A program made the translations under genes and the position numbers. Below the pieces are notes generated by a model. That model was given only the letters and a program-made list of their open reading frames with translations. It was not told where the DNA came from and did not search any database. Shown here piece after piece: positions 11,578 through 20,743 of a stretch of DNA of 64,000 bases (position 1 is the first letter of the stretch; each line of letters opens with the position of its first letter). The stretch is from Amycolatopsis sp. 195334CR (GTDB lineage: Bacteria > Actinomycetota > Actinomycetes > Mycobacteriales > Pseudonocardiaceae). The stretch is taken from positions 2,170,001 to 2,234,000 of the forward strand of contig NZ_JAFJMJ010000001.1 of the NCBI RefSeq assembly GCF_017309385.1, read 5' to 3'.

Positions 11578-13521
11578 GTGCCCATTTCCACGTCCGGCTG
11601 GTCCACGCTGGGACCGGTCTGCGCTTTCCTGCTGGTGCTCGGCGCACCGGGGTTGCTCGTCGGCGCCGCCGCCGGGCTGCGCGGCTGGCGGCTGGCCGGG
11701 CTGGCGCCGCTGCTCGGGTACGCCGTCGGCGGTGTCTTCGGACCGCTGCTGCCGCTGCTCGGGCTGCCGTTCAACGGGTTCTCGTTCGTCGCGTGCACGC
11801 TGCTGCTCACCGCGGTGGCCGCGGCCACCCGCCGCTACCGCCGTGACGCCGTCCACGACCGGGTGTGGACCCCGCGGGCGCACGCCGGGGTCGCCGCCTG
11901 CCTGCTGCTCGCGGCCGGGATCGGCGCGTACGCGGTGTACAGCGGGCTCGGCGGCATCAACGCGATCCCGCAGGGCTTCGACGCGCCCTTCCACGCCAAC
12001 GGCATCCGCTACATCGCCGAGAGCGGCGACAGCGGCCTGTTCGGCCTCGGCTCGCTGCACTGGTACGACGACGGCCTCTTCTACCCGAACGGCTACCACC
12101 TGCCCGCCGCGCTGGTCTTCCAGCTCACCGGCGCCACCGTGCCCGCGGTGCTGAACGCGCACACCATGCTCTCCGGCGGGCTGCTGGCGCTGTCGGTGGT
12201 GACCATGGTCCGGCACTTCGGCGGCCGTGCCGTGCTCGCCGGCGCGAGCGCGCTGACCTCGGTCGGCGCCACGATGGTCACCTACGGCGCGTGGAGCAGC
12301 CCGCTGCTGCCGTACACCCTGGCCGTCGCGCTGACGCCGCTGATCGTCGTCGCCGGGCACCGGTACCTGCTGCGCCCGGCGCTCGACACCGGGCTGGTGC
12401 TCGCCGCGGGCGCGGTGGCCCTGCTCGCCATCCACTCCAGCGCGTTGTTCGGCGGCCTGCTGTTCGTGGTGCCGCTGCTCGTGCAGCGCTGGCGCACGCT
12501 CGGCCGCGACCTCCTGGCGCTGCTGCCGGTCCTGCTCGGCGGCGGGGTGCTCGCGCTGCCGCACCTGCTCGGCGCGCTGAACCTGGCCGGGAACTTCACC
12601 TACACCGGCTGGGTCGCGAACACCACGCCCACGCAGGCCGTCGGCGAACTCCTGTTGTTCTCGCACAATTCACTCGACCCGCAGCTGCTGCTGGCCGGTG
12701 CCGTGGTGCTCGGGCTGATCGGGTTCCGGCGGCTCGGCGACCTGCGCTGGCTCGCCGGGTCGGCCGCCGTGTTCGGCGTGCTCTACCTGCTCGTGGCGAC
12801 CTCGGACCACCCGCTGGTGATGGCGATTTCGCGGCCGTGGTGGGACGACAAGTTCCGGCTGGTCGCGATGGCCGGGCTGGCCATGTGCGTACTGGCCGGG
12901 CACGGCATCGCCGAGGTCCAGCGCGTGCTGCGCGAGGTCGGCGGCCGGTTCGCGCCACGGGTGGCCGGCGCGCTCGCCGCGGTGGTCGTGCTCGGCGGTT
13001 TCCTGGTCGCGTCCCAGGGCGCCTACCTGCGCAACAACGCCGACTACGTGGCGCTGACCTGGGGCAACACCGCACGCAAACCGGATGCGGTCGTGGTGGT
13101 CACGCCGAACGAAGCCGCCGCGATGCTGGAGCTGGGCAAGCGCGCCAAGCCCGGTGAATGGGCGATGAACGACTGGTTCGACGGCAGTGTCTGGACCTAC
13201 GCGATCGGCGGCGTGCGCACAATCATCGCCCACGACGAGCGCGCGGGCAGGCAGGCCGACACCGAGCTGCTCACCCAGCACTTCGCCGAGTACGGCACGA
13301 ACGCCGCCGTGCGCGACGCGGTCGAGCGCCGCAACCTGCACTGGGTGCTGGTCACCGCGAAGGCGGGCGAGGCCAACGCGACCAAGCGCTCCCCCGGCAT
13401 GGCCTCGCTGGAGGGGTTGCCGTTCCTCGAAGTCGTCTACCGCAACCCGGACGCGACGCTCTACCGGATCCTCCGCGCGGACGCACCGGGGGAGACGAAC
13501 GTCGTAGCGGCACCGGGGTGA
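11578..13521 (+). CDS. large polytopic membrane protein, GT-C-like (paralog 2 of 3)
   Basis: A 647-residue protein closely related to the genes at 4861 and 13611. Shared stretches include GLRGWRLAGLAPLL, FHANGIRYIAESGDSGLFG, FYPNGYHLPAALVF, ISRPWWDDKFRLVAMAG and HWVLVTAKAG. The open frame begins at 11287, but similarity to the paralogs starts at GTG 11578, so I use that start. It has about 13 membrane segments followed by a soluble C-terminal domain. It is 89 bp upstream of paralog 3 and may be cotranscribed with it. Function is unknown; an envelope glycosyltransferase is a reasonable inference from topology. Confidence 0.75.
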   Translation: MPISTSGWSTLGPVCAFLLVLGAPGLLVGAAAGLRGWRLAGLAPLLGYAVGGVFGPLLPLLGLPFNGFSFVACTLLLTAVAAATRRYRRDAVHDRVWTPRAHAGVAACLLLAAGIGAYAVYSGLGGINAIPQGFDAPFHANGIRYIAESGDSGLFGLGSLHWYDDGLFYPNGYHLPAALVFQLTGATVPAVLNAHTMLSGGLLALSVVTMVRHFGGRAVLAGASALTSVGATMVTYGAWSSPLLPYTLAVALTPLIVVAGHRYLLRPALDTGLVLAAGAVALLAIHSSALFGGLLFVVPLLVQRWRTLGRDLLALLPVLLGGGVLALPHLLGALNLAGNFTYTGWVANTTPTQAVGELLLFSHNSLDPQLLLAGAVVLGLIGFRRLGDLRWLAGSAAVFGVLYLLVATSDHPLVMAISRPWWDDKFRLVAMAGLAMCVLAGHGIAEVQRVLREVGGRFAPRVAGALAAVVVLGGFLVASQGAYLRNNADYVALTWGNTARKPDAVVVVTPNEAAAMLELGKRAKPGEWAMNDWFDGSVWTYAIGGVRTIIAHDERAGRQADTELLTQHFAEYGTNAAVRDAVERRNLHWVLVTAKAGEANATKRSPGMASLEGLPFLEVVYRNPDATLYRILRADAPGETNVVAAPG

Positions 13522-13610
13522 TCGGCAGTACCAGGCCCCGAATCGGGTGAACACCGGCCTCGTTAGGCTCACCCGAGATTCCGCGCGGAACCACCTAGCC
13601 CGGGGGAAGT

Positions 13611-15554
13611 GTGCCCACCAGTACCAGCCCAGTGTTCGACGCCCTCACCATCGCGCTCTACGCGCTGGTCATCTTCCTGCCGGGTCTGCTGACCGGGTTC
13701 GCGGCCGGGCTGCGCGGCTGGGTGCTGGCGGGCATGGCGCCGCTGTTCACCTACGCCATCGGCGGGCTGGCCGGGCCGTGGCTGGCGGCCATCGGCCTGC
13801 CGTTCAACGTGCTCACGTTCGTCATCGCCACAATCGTGTTCACCGGTGTGGCGTTCGGCCTGCGGTGGCTCGTTTCGCGGCGGTCCCGGCCGGAACCGGA
13901 CGCACCGCTGTGGGCCCGCGCCGGCCACCTGTCCGTGCTGGCGTGCCTGCTCCTCGCGGGCGCGGTCGGCATCTTCACCGTGTGGCGCGGGCTGGTCGAG
14001 CTGGACGCGATCTCGCAGGGCTTCGACGCGGTGTACCACGCGAACGCGATCCGGTACATCGCCGACACCGGCGACGGCAGCCTGTTCGGCACCAGCCTGA
14101 CGAACTGGTACGCCGAGCGCGGCGGGCTGTTCTACCCCAACGCCTACCACCTGATCGGCACGGTCGCCTACCAGCTCAGCGGCGCCACCATCCCGGCCAT
14201 CATGAACACGAACACGCTGCTCCTGCCGGGGTTGCTGTCGCTGTCGCTGGTCGCCGTGGTGCGCGAGTTCCGCGGGCGCGCGGTGATGGCCGGCGCGGTG
14301 GCGCTGGTGGCGATCGCGCCGACCGCGGTGATGTACCAGTCGATGTCGCGCGGGCCGCTGCTGCCGTTCCTGCTCGGGCTGGCGCTGACCCCGCTGGGCA
14401 CGGTAGCGCTGCACCGGTACCTGGTGCGCCCGGCGCTGGACACCGGGCTGGTCTTCGTGCTCGCCGCGGTCGGGCTGCTGACCGTGCACTCGTCGACGTT
14501 GTTCGCCGGGATCGTGTTCGCGTTGCCGATGATCGCGCAGCGGTGGCTTTCGGCCCGCAAGTGGAAGCCGATCGGGCGGGACCTGCTGGCGCTGCTGCCG
14601 ATCGGCGTGGCCAGCATGGTGGTCGCCGCGATGCAGTTGTTCGGCGCGATCGGGCTGGCCAGCGGGGACGTGCCGTACTGGGGCTGGCCGAGCCAGGGCA
14701 CCACCGGTTCGGCGCTGGGCACGCTGCTGAGCTTCCAGCACGACATGCCGCGGCCGCAGATCTGGCTGGCCGCCGCGTTGTTCCTGGGGCTGGTGTTCTT
14801 CCGGAAGCTGAACGGGCTGCGCTGGATCGGCGGCACCGCGCTGGTGTCCGGGTTGCTGTACATCGCGGTGTCCTCGTCGAACCATCCGCTGGTGATGGCG
14901 ATTTCCCGGCCGTGGTGGGACGACCCGTACCGGTTCGTGTCGATGGCCATGGTGCCGCTGGTGGTGATCGCCGGGCACGGGCTGGCCGAGCTGGCGACCT
15001 GGTTGAAGGACGGCATCGCGCGGTGGCGCTCGGCGACGTGGCTCGCCCCGGTGACCGCGGTGGTGGTGCTGGCCGGGTTCGTGGGGATCACGAACGGCCT
15101 GTACACAGGCGCGAACACCGGCTGGGTGACGCCGGGGTACGGCAACGGGCCCGGGGTGGACAAGCACAAGCTGCCGGTCAGCCCGGACGAGGCGCAGGCG
15201 ATGTTGGAGCTGGAGAAGCGCGCGCAGCCGGGTGACTGGGTGATGAACGACCGCTTCGACGGCGGGGCGTGGGTGTACGCGATCAGCGGGGTGCGCGGCG
15301 TGGCCGGGCACTACGACCAGGCCCTCCCCCCGGCCGACGCGCTCCTGCTGGCGGACCGCTTCCGCGACTACGCCACCGACCCGGCCGTACGGGCCGCCGT
15401 GCAGCGGCTGAACATCCGCTGGGTGCTGGTCGGCCAGTACGGCTACCCGCCGGAAGCGACGCGGCAGAAGGGCCTCGTCGGTTTGGACGGGCAGCCGTTC
15501 GTGAAGCTGGTTTACCGGAACGCGGACGCTTCGCTGTACCAGCTGACCCCGTAG
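13611..15554 (+). CDS. large polytopic membrane protein, GT-C-like (paralog 3 of 3)
   Basis: A 647-residue protein with GTG start and a strong ribosome site GGGGGAAG immediately upstream. It carries the family stretches GLRGWVLAGMAPLFTYA, YHANAIRYIADTGDGSLFG, FYPNAYHLIG, ISRPWWDDPYRFVSMAM and RWVLVGQYG. The order of segments and length match paralog 2 throughout, indicating tandem duplication followed by divergence. The protein has a C-terminal soluble domain of about 150 residues after the last membrane segment. No catalytic residues can be named with certainty. Confidence 0.75.
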   Translation: MPTSTSPVFDALTIALYALVIFLPGLLTGFAAGLRGWVLAGMAPLFTYAIGGLAGPWLAAIGLPFNVLTFVIATIVFTGVAFGLRWLVSRRSRPEPDAPLWARAGHLSVLACLLLAGAVGIFTVWRGLVELDAISQGFDAVYHANAIRYIADTGDGSLFGTSLTNWYAERGGLFYPNAYHLIGTVAYQLSGATIPAIMNTNTLLLPGLLSLSLVAVVREFRGRAVMAGAVALVAIAPTAVMYQSMSRGPLLPFLLGLALTPLGTVALHRYLVRPALDTGLVFVLAAVGLLTVHSSTLFAGIVFALPMIAQRWLSARKWKPIGRDLLALLPIGVASMVVAAMQLFGAIGLASGDVPYWGWPSQGTTGSALGTLLSFQHDMPRPQIWLAAALFLGLVFFRKLNGLRWIGGTALVSGLLYIAVSSSNHPLVMAISRPWWDDPYRFVSMAMVPLVVIAGHGLAELATWLKDGIARWRSATWLAPVTAVVVLAGFVGITNGLYTGANTGWVTPGYGNGPGVDKHKLPVSPDEAQAMLELEKRAQPGDWVMNDRFDGGAWVYAISGVRGVAGHYDQALPPADALLLADRFRDYATDPAVRAAVQRLNIRWVLVGQYGYPPEATRQKGLVGLDGQPFVKLVYRNADASLYQLTP

Positions 15555-15578
15555 GCCGCGGGGCTCGCCACCGGCCAT

Positions 15579-15825
15579 GTCACGAATGAGGTTTTCTCAG
15601 TAGCGACCTCGGCGCTCCGCTGTGCAGCGGGCACCCGCGCAGGATGGTGGCGGTCAGGCGAGGTGGGGTAGCCGATCGGGCGGCGATATCGAGCGCGGCA
15701 CGACAGGTGATCACGGAGAGCCTTCGCGGTCGGACTTGATCTTCACGGATTCAGTCCTGGCGAGGCTCTCCGTGCTATCTCACCCCACCCCCAAAACCCA
15801 CTACTGAGAAAGCCACATTCGTGAC
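15579..15825. mobile_element. MITE-like element bounded by 25-bp inverted repeats
   Basis: The left end (15579-15603, begins GTCACGAATGAGG) and the right end (15801-15825) are inverted repeats matching at 23 of 25 positions. Inside is a second inverted pair, CACGGAGAGCC (15712-15722) with GGCTCTCCGTG (15764-15774). There is no believable coding frame. A small non-autonomous element or a structured non-coding unit is possible. No clear target-site duplication is visible. Confidence 0.5.
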
Positions 15826-16045
15826 ACCGGGAGGCGGGGCGGCGCGGCTTCGCGCAGTGAAAGCCACATTCACAGCGGGCCCTCGGTGGCCACCCGCCCG
15901 AGCGGTGGCCACCCGCCGGAGCGCACCCAAAACCCACCCCTGTGGACGGAGTTATCCACAGGGGTGGGCGCGGTTGGGGATAAGCGGGTTTCCCCTGCTC
16001 AGGGCATATATAACAGCGTACCGACCGGGCAGTACCCCACAGGGG
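15826..16045. other. gene-free region with short palindromes
   Basis: This contains a further copy of the AAAGCCACATTC core as a short imperfect palindrome, GTGAAAGCCACATTCAC (15857-15873), matching the inner part of the right end of the preceding element. It also contains a strong hairpin described separately and a lower-GC tract GCATATATAACAG near 16004-16016. No gene is seen. Confidence 0.5.
15933..15968. terminator. perfect 14-bp hairpin containing a DnaA-box sequence
   Basis: The arms CCCACCCCTGTGGA (15933-15946) and TCCACAGGGGTGGG (15955-15968) pair perfectly around the loop CGGAGTTA. The 3' arm with two loop bases spells TTATCCACA (15952-15960), the consensus DnaA box. It lies between the convergent ends of paralog 3 and the flippase-like gene, so a terminator role is simplest. 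Confidence 0.55.
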
Positions 16046-17059
16046 TCAGGCGGTGGCCGTCCGGCGGGCCTGGAGGCGGGCGGTCAGGGCCGCGCCGCCC
16101 GCGGTGATGAGGTCGGCGACGGTGAACATGACCCGCGAAGCCACCGCGAAAGCCAGCGCCTGCGGGCCCGAGATCGCCGTCGCGGTCAGCACCGCGACCA
16201 TGGCGAACTCCCGCGCGCCCACCCCGCTCGGCAGGATGAACGCGAACGTGCCCGAGGTCATCGCGATCGCCATCGCGCCGATGCACAGCACAAAACCGCC
16301 GAAACCGGGCGCACCCACCGAGTTCGCCAGCAGCCACAGGTGCGTGCCCTGCAGGGCGTACACCAGCACCAGCGCGCCGAACACCTTGCCGATCAGCTTG
16401 TACGACAGCTGGTGGTCCAGCGGCGGACGACGCAGGATGCGAAGCACCAGCGAAGTGCCCCAGGTCAGCACCTTCGGGTGCAGCGCGGTGAAACCGACCG
16501 GCAGCAGGACCAGCAGCCACCACGCGTGCGGGCTGTTCGCGAACACCGCGGGCATCGCCAGGATCGACAGCACCAGCGCGGCGACCACGCCGACCCCGAG
16601 GTGGATCAGCGACGCGGTGAAGATCCGGGCCCGCGCGAGCCCGGCCTTGCGGCCCAGCTCCATCTGCAGCAGATACGCCCACACCGAACCGGGGATGTAC
16701 TTGCCGAGCGAACCGACCAGGTTGATCTGCGCGCCCCGCGCGTACCCGATCGGCTTGCCCAGCTCGTCGACGACGATCTGCCAGGCGTACACCCCGACCG
16801 CGATGCTGCCGACCAGCGCGACCAGCGACAACGCCGAGGACAGCCACGGGATGCCCTTCATGGTCACCCAGAACTCGTCCCAGCTGGTGATCAGCGAACG
16901 AGCGGCGAAGAAGATGACCACGGCGATCGCCAGCCACCGGGCGGCGTCGATGAGCTTCGCCTTGGTGGACTTGGGCGCCTTGCCTGCCACCTCGACGGCG
17001 GTCTCGTCGGGCTCGACGGTCGTCATCGGTCGTCGTGTCTCCTCGTCGGGCGTGCTCAC
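16046..17059 (-). CDS. flippase-like membrane protein (lysylphosphatidylglycerol synthase TM family)
   Basis: A 337-residue integral membrane protein with about eight hydrophobic segments. It carries the signatures LGKYIPGSVWAYLLQ and LPSGVGAREFAMVAVL of the family related to the MprF flippase domain. Such proteins move lipids or lipid-linked molecules across the membrane. It is the last gene of the eight-gene minus-strand operon and overlaps the LuxC-like gene by 4 bp (ATGA, 17056-17059). A role in exporting the lipid- or sugar-linked product of the operon is inferred from that coupling. Confidence 0.85.
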   Translation of the reverse strand: MSTPDEETRRPMTTVEPDETAVEVAGKAPKSTKAKLIDAARWLAIAVVIFFAARSLITSWDEFWVTMKGIPWLSSALSLVALVGSIAVGVYAWQIVVDELGKPIGYARGAQINLVGSLGKYIPGSVWAYLLQMELGRKAGLARARIFTASLIHLGVGVVAALVLSILAMPAVFANSPHAWWLLVLLPVGFTALHPKVLTWGTSLVLRILRRPPLDHQLSYKLIGKVFGALVLVYALQGTHLWLLANSVGAPGFGGFVLCIGAMAIAMTSGTFAFILPSGVGAREFAMVAVLTATAISGPQALAFAVASRVMFTVADLITAGGAALTARLQARRTATA

Positions 17060-18300
17060 ACCTGAACACTCACCAAGCGGCTGAACTCGGCCAGCAGGTC
17101 GTAACCGTCCCAGACGGCGGAGAAACTGAGCGCGGATCCGAACGGAACGATTCGATCCACGCCGCGCCCCGCCAGTTCGGTCGCGAACTCAACCAATTCC
17201 TCGCGGCCGAACCCGAATTGGCTGACGGTTTGATCTTTGCGCACCACAATCGGCACCAAGTCGATGAGAGTACGCACACTCGCCGAGCCGAACGTGCCCG
17301 CCCCCAGCCATTCACGCGGCAGCGAGGACGGATCGGCCAGTTCGAGGGTGGCGACCGCGTTGCCGTCGAAGGTCATCGAGGTGACCAGCCCGTCGACCGC
17401 GGCACCGTAGGCCGAGACCCGCTTCTGCACGGCCATGGCCGGTTCGGTGACGTGCTGCTTCGCCGCGAGCACCTCGGACAGCAGCCTCCGGAACTCGACC
17501 CCGGCCTCGGCGGCCAATGACTCGTCCCCCACCCAGAAGATCGCACGCGGCGAGGAGCAGGCGGCCTGGTCGAACCAGTACGAGTCGTTGTAGAAGCCCT
17601 CGGCGGCACCCCGGCGCTCGGCCTCGGACGCGGCCCGCCACCCGTCGACCGAGATCACCGCGAACGAGGACCGGTCCGGGAAGGTCAGGTCCCGCGCGTG
17701 CGGCGCCAGCGGGTACTGCCGCAGCGCCTTCACCGAACCGTCGCCGCCCCAGATCACCCGCAGGTCGGCGGCCAGCGACAGGGCGCCGCTGATCTCGTCA
17801 CTGCGGTCGTAGGTGATCATCCGCTGGGTCTGCGTGATCAGCGCGGCGGTTTCCGGGTCCACTTCGGACAACGCGGCGTTCAGCGCGGTCAGCACCTCTT
17901 CCGCGGCCCCCGCCGAACGCGAGGAAACGCGCACCACGTTGTGGTTCCCCGCCAAAGCGGACAACGCCCACGAATAGACGAAAATGGTGTCCACATTGGC
18001 CGGTGGCACGTGGAAGACCAGCCCGCGCGGGAACCGCAAGGCGCTCTCGTCGTCCGAAGCGAGCCGCCCCAGTGCCTTCTGGATCTCCGCCTTGCGCAGG
18101 AAGAAGCCGAGCGAGGCCAGCTCCGGGTACCGGCGGGCCACCGCGGGCGCGAGCAGCTTGCGCGCGAACTTGGTGAGGAACTCGACGACGCGCGGGTCGC
18201 CGACCTTCAGGCGGCCACCGTCGGGCTCGGCCTGGAGCCGGTCGACCAGCTCGCCGACCGCAACCGAGTCACCAAGGGGAAAACGCTGCGTGAGGCTCAT
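17056..18300 (-). CDS. acyl-CoA reductase, LuxC family
   Basis: A 414-residue aldehyde-dehydrogenase-fold reductase. It shows FHVPPANVDTIF and NHNVVRVSSR for cofactor binding and the putative catalytic cysteine in DQAACSSP (Cys248). LuxC reduces an acyl group, delivered by LuxE or as a thioester, to the aldehyde with NADPH. An open frame continues upstream to 18330, but ATG at 18298-18300 overlaps the LuxE stop by 4 bp (ATGA), the arrangement seen throughout the operon. No luciferase genes (luxAB) are present, so the aldehyde is for biosynthesis. Confidence 0.88.
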   Translation of the reverse strand: MSLTQRFPLGDSVAVGELVDRLQAEPDGGRLKVGDPRVVEFLTKFARKLLAPAVARRYPELASLGFFLRKAEIQKALGRLASDDESALRFPRGLVFHVPPANVDTIFVYSWALSALAGNHNVVRVSSRSAGAAEEVLTALNAALSEVDPETAALITQTQRMITYDRSDEISGALSLAADLRVIWGGDGSVKALRQYPLAPHARDLTFPDRSSFAVISVDGWRAASEAERRGAAEGFYNDSYWFDQAACSSPRAIFWVGDESLAAEAGVEFRRLLSEVLAAKQHVTEPAMAVQKRVSAYGAAVDGLVTSMTFDGNAVATLELADPSSLPREWLGAGTFGSASVRTLIDLVPIVVRKDQTVSQFGFGREELVEFATELAGRGVDRIVPFGSALSFSAVWDGYDLLAEFSRLVSVQV

Positions 18301-19349
18301 GCCGCCTGCCCCGAGAAGGTGTCCGAGCAACCGCGGGCCTCGGCCTTGGGCAGCCTGCCCAGCACCGAGAAGTGCTTGCCGGGCCAGTCGCCGTCGTCGA
18401 TGCCGTTGTACACCCCGAGGTCCTCGGTCAGCAGGACGTGACCGGGGTACGAACGCGGCAGGGTGCTCACCACCTCAATGACGCCCGGCTTGCCGACCGG
18501 TTGCTCGGCCCAGGTCTCCGGGTCGCGGATCACCACGTCGGCGAAGTCGGGGCAGTACAGCGAGCCGCCCGACGGCCCCTCCAGGAACACCGTGCCGATC
18601 TGCTCGATCATCCCGTAGTAGTTGTAGATCTGGTGCAGGCCGGTGTCCTCGCGGAACCGCCTGCGGAACTCGTCGTTGTCCACGGACCGGTCGATCAGCT
18701 TCTTCCAGCCACCGGAGTGGATCAGGATGCCGTTGGACAGGTCGAGCCCGTTGTCCCTGGCGACCTCGTACAGGTACAGCCACACCATGAAGGTGAAGCC
18801 GAAGATCAGGAACGGCTGGTCGCCGTGGCGCTCCAGGAAGCCCTTGACCGCCTCGACGTCCGGCTTGTCGTTCTCGTCGAGCACGTAGACGTGCTTGCGG
18901 CCGAAGTTGGCCATGCCCAGCACGCCGGCGCCACGCGCGGAGAACGACCGGCGGTTCTTGATGATGCCGACGGTGTCCACCATCAGCATCGGCAGCCGCT
19001 CGCCGCCGAGCACGGTCTGCAGGGTGGCGCCCAGCTGCTTGGTCTGCGCGCCGGCCGCCTCCTTGTCCAGGTAGATCCGCGAGGCGCCGGACCCGGTGGT
19101 GCCGGACGAGGTAAGCGTCTTGAACACCTCGGCGTCCGGCACGCTCTTCAGGTCGTGCGTCTTGAACATGCGGACCGGCAGCCACGGCAACTCGGCGATC
19201 GAGCCGAAGGACGCGTCGCGCGCGATGCCCAGCGAGGACAGGATCCGGTCGTACCCGGCCGAATTGGCCCGGTGGTGGGCGGTCAGTTCGGCCAGCTGCG
19301 GCAGCAGCGTCGCCTCCCGCTCCGCTTGGGACAGCGTGAACACGCTCAT
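18297..19349 (-). CDS. acyl-protein synthetase, LuxE/PaaK-like
   Basis: A 350-residue member of the adenylate-forming LuxE family with the nucleotide loop TSSGTTG at residues 80-86 and the later motif YNYYGMIEQIG. In the Lux system LuxE activates a fatty acid and hands it to LuxC. It is coupled by ATGA overlaps on both sides: 19346-19349 with the AMP-ligase and 18297-18300 with LuxC. Co-occurrence with a separate AMP-ligase and an ACP suggests two activation steps, or that LuxE takes its acyl group from the ACP. Confidence 0.87.
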   Translation of the reverse strand: MSVFTLSQAEREATLLPQLAELTAHHRANSAGYDRILSSLGIARDASFGSIAELPWLPVRMFKTHDLKSVPDAEVFKTLTSSGTTGSGASRIYLDKEAAGAQTKQLGATLQTVLGGERLPMLMVDTVGIIKNRRSFSARGAGVLGMANFGRKHVYVLDENDKPDVEAVKGFLERHGDQPFLIFGFTFMVWLYLYEVARDNGLDLSNGILIHSGGWKKLIDRSVDNDEFRRRFREDTGLHQIYNYYGMIEQIGTVFLEGPSGGSLYCPDFADVVIRDPETWAEQPVGKPGVIEVVSTLPRSYPGHVLLTEDLGVYNGIDDGDWPGKHFSVLGRLPKAEARGCSDTFSGQAA

Positions 19350-20743
19350 ACCTGGCTCTCCAGCGTCCGATAGTCGATCTTGCCGCTGGCCAGCAGCGGC
19401 ACGGTGTCCAGGGGACGCACGTCGAAGCCGCTGGTGTGCAGGTGCAGCCGCTCCGACAGGGCGCGGGACGCCGCCTTGCAGGTGTCCCGGTCGGCGCCTT
19501 CGGCGAACAGCACGACCTTGTCCCCGGCCGCGACCGCCGCCACCACGTCGATCCCCACCGAAGCAGAACGCACGGCCTGCTCGAGATCATCCAGGCTGAC
19601 CCGGTTGCCGAAGACCTTGCCGATCCGCTTGAGCCTGCCGGTGATGAACAGGTAACCGTCCGCGTCGAGGTACCCGAGGTCGCCGGTGGCCAGTTCGCCG
19701 CCGTACTCGTCGCCCGCGGCCAGCTCGCCCTCGTTCTCCGCGTACCCCATCATCACGTTCGGCCCGCGGTAGAGGACCTCGCCGACGATCTTCGGGTGCG
19801 TGGTCTCCTCGCCGTCGTCACGGCGGATGGTGAACTTGCCGCCGGGCAGCGCGGGACCGACCGAGCCGAGCTTCTCGGCGAGCCGGTCGGCGGGCACGGT
19901 GGAGATCCGGGGCGCGGCCTCGGTCTGGCCGTACATCACGTACATCCGGCCGCCGACCGCGCGGATCTTGTCGTTGAACTCGGTGATCAGGTCGCTGCGG
20001 AGCTTGCCGCCCGCCTGGGTCAGCGTGCGCAGGCTCGGGTACTTCTCCGGGTCGAACTTGAGCCGCCGGAGCATTTCGTAGTGGTACGGCACCCCGGCCA
20101 GCGAGGTGCACTTGTGCTCGTCGACCGCGTCCCAGAAGCCCCGGCCGAGCACCCCGGACGGCTCGACGACCACCGTCGCGCCGCGCACCAGGTGCGAGTT
20201 CAGCACGGACAGCCCGTAGCTGTAGTGCAGCGGGAGGCTGGTCGGCGCGACCTCGTCGGCGTCGATCTCCAGCACCTCGGCGATGGCGTCGGCGTTGGAC
20301 AGCACCGCCGCCCGCGAGAGCCGGACGAGCTTGGGGTTGCCGGTGGAACCGCTGGTCGGCAGCAACACGGCGAGGTGCGGGTGCGGTTCGACGCCGTCGA
20401 GCGCCTCACGCACCCAGTGGCCGTCGGTCAGCGCGTACCCGGCGGGCGCATCGGCCTCTGGGGCCTGCAACACGGCCGCGGGCCGGAAGCGCTCGATCAG
20501 CCCGGCCAGCACGTCGGCGTCCAGCGCCGGGTCGATCAGCGCGATCGCCCGGCCCGCCTCGAAGGCGGCCAGGTACCGCAGCACGCTGTCCAGGTCGACC
20601 GAGGTGCGCGCGAACAGCACGCCCGGCGGCAGCAGTTGCAGCCCGGCGGCGAGCCGCGCGACCTCGTCGGTGAGTTCCGCTCCGGCTAGCGTGCGGCCCC
20701 CGGCCGCGTCGATCAGCCGAGCACCCGCACCCAGCAGAGTCAC
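19346..20743 (-). CDS. AMP-dependent acyl ligase
   Basis: A 465-residue ANL-superfamily enzyme. Motifs are TSGSTGNPK (residues 130-138), YVMYGQTEAAPR, GDLGYLDADGYLFITGR and a C-terminal SGKIDY lysine that completes adenylation. It probably activates a carboxylic acid and loads it on the ACP of the same operon. It is shorter than most acyl-CoA ligases (about 500-550). The start codon is GTG and overlaps the SDR stop (GTGA, 20740-20743). The substrate is unknown. Confidence 0.88.
   Translation of the reverse strand: MTLLGAGARLIDAAGGRTLAGAELTDEVARLAAGLQLLPPGVLFARTSVDLDSVLRYLAAFEAGRAIALIDPALDADVLAGLIERFRPAAVLQAPEADAPAGYALTDGHWVREALDGVEPHPHLAVLLPTSGSTGNPKLVRLSRAAVLSNADAIAEVLEIDADEVAPTSLPLHYSYGLSVLNSHLVRGATVVVEPSGVLGRGFWDAVDEHKCTSLAGVPYHYEMLRRLKFDPEKYPSLRTLTQAGGKLRSDLITEFNDKIRAVGGRMYVMYGQTEAAPRISTVPADRLAEKLGSVGPALPGGKFTIRRDDGEETTHPKIVGEVLYRGPNVMMGYAENEGELAAGDEYGGELATGDLGYLDADGYLFITGRLKRIGKVFGNRVSLDDLEQAVRSASVGIDVVAAVAAGDKVVLFAEGADRDTCKAASRALSERLHLHTSGFDVRPLDTVPLLASGKIDYRTLESQV

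Noticed and set aside
15940..16020. Possible replication origin because of a DnaA box and nearby AT-rich tract
   Set aside because: Only one box is visible, there is no dnaA/dnaN/gyrB neighbourhood, and the hairpin explains the sequence.
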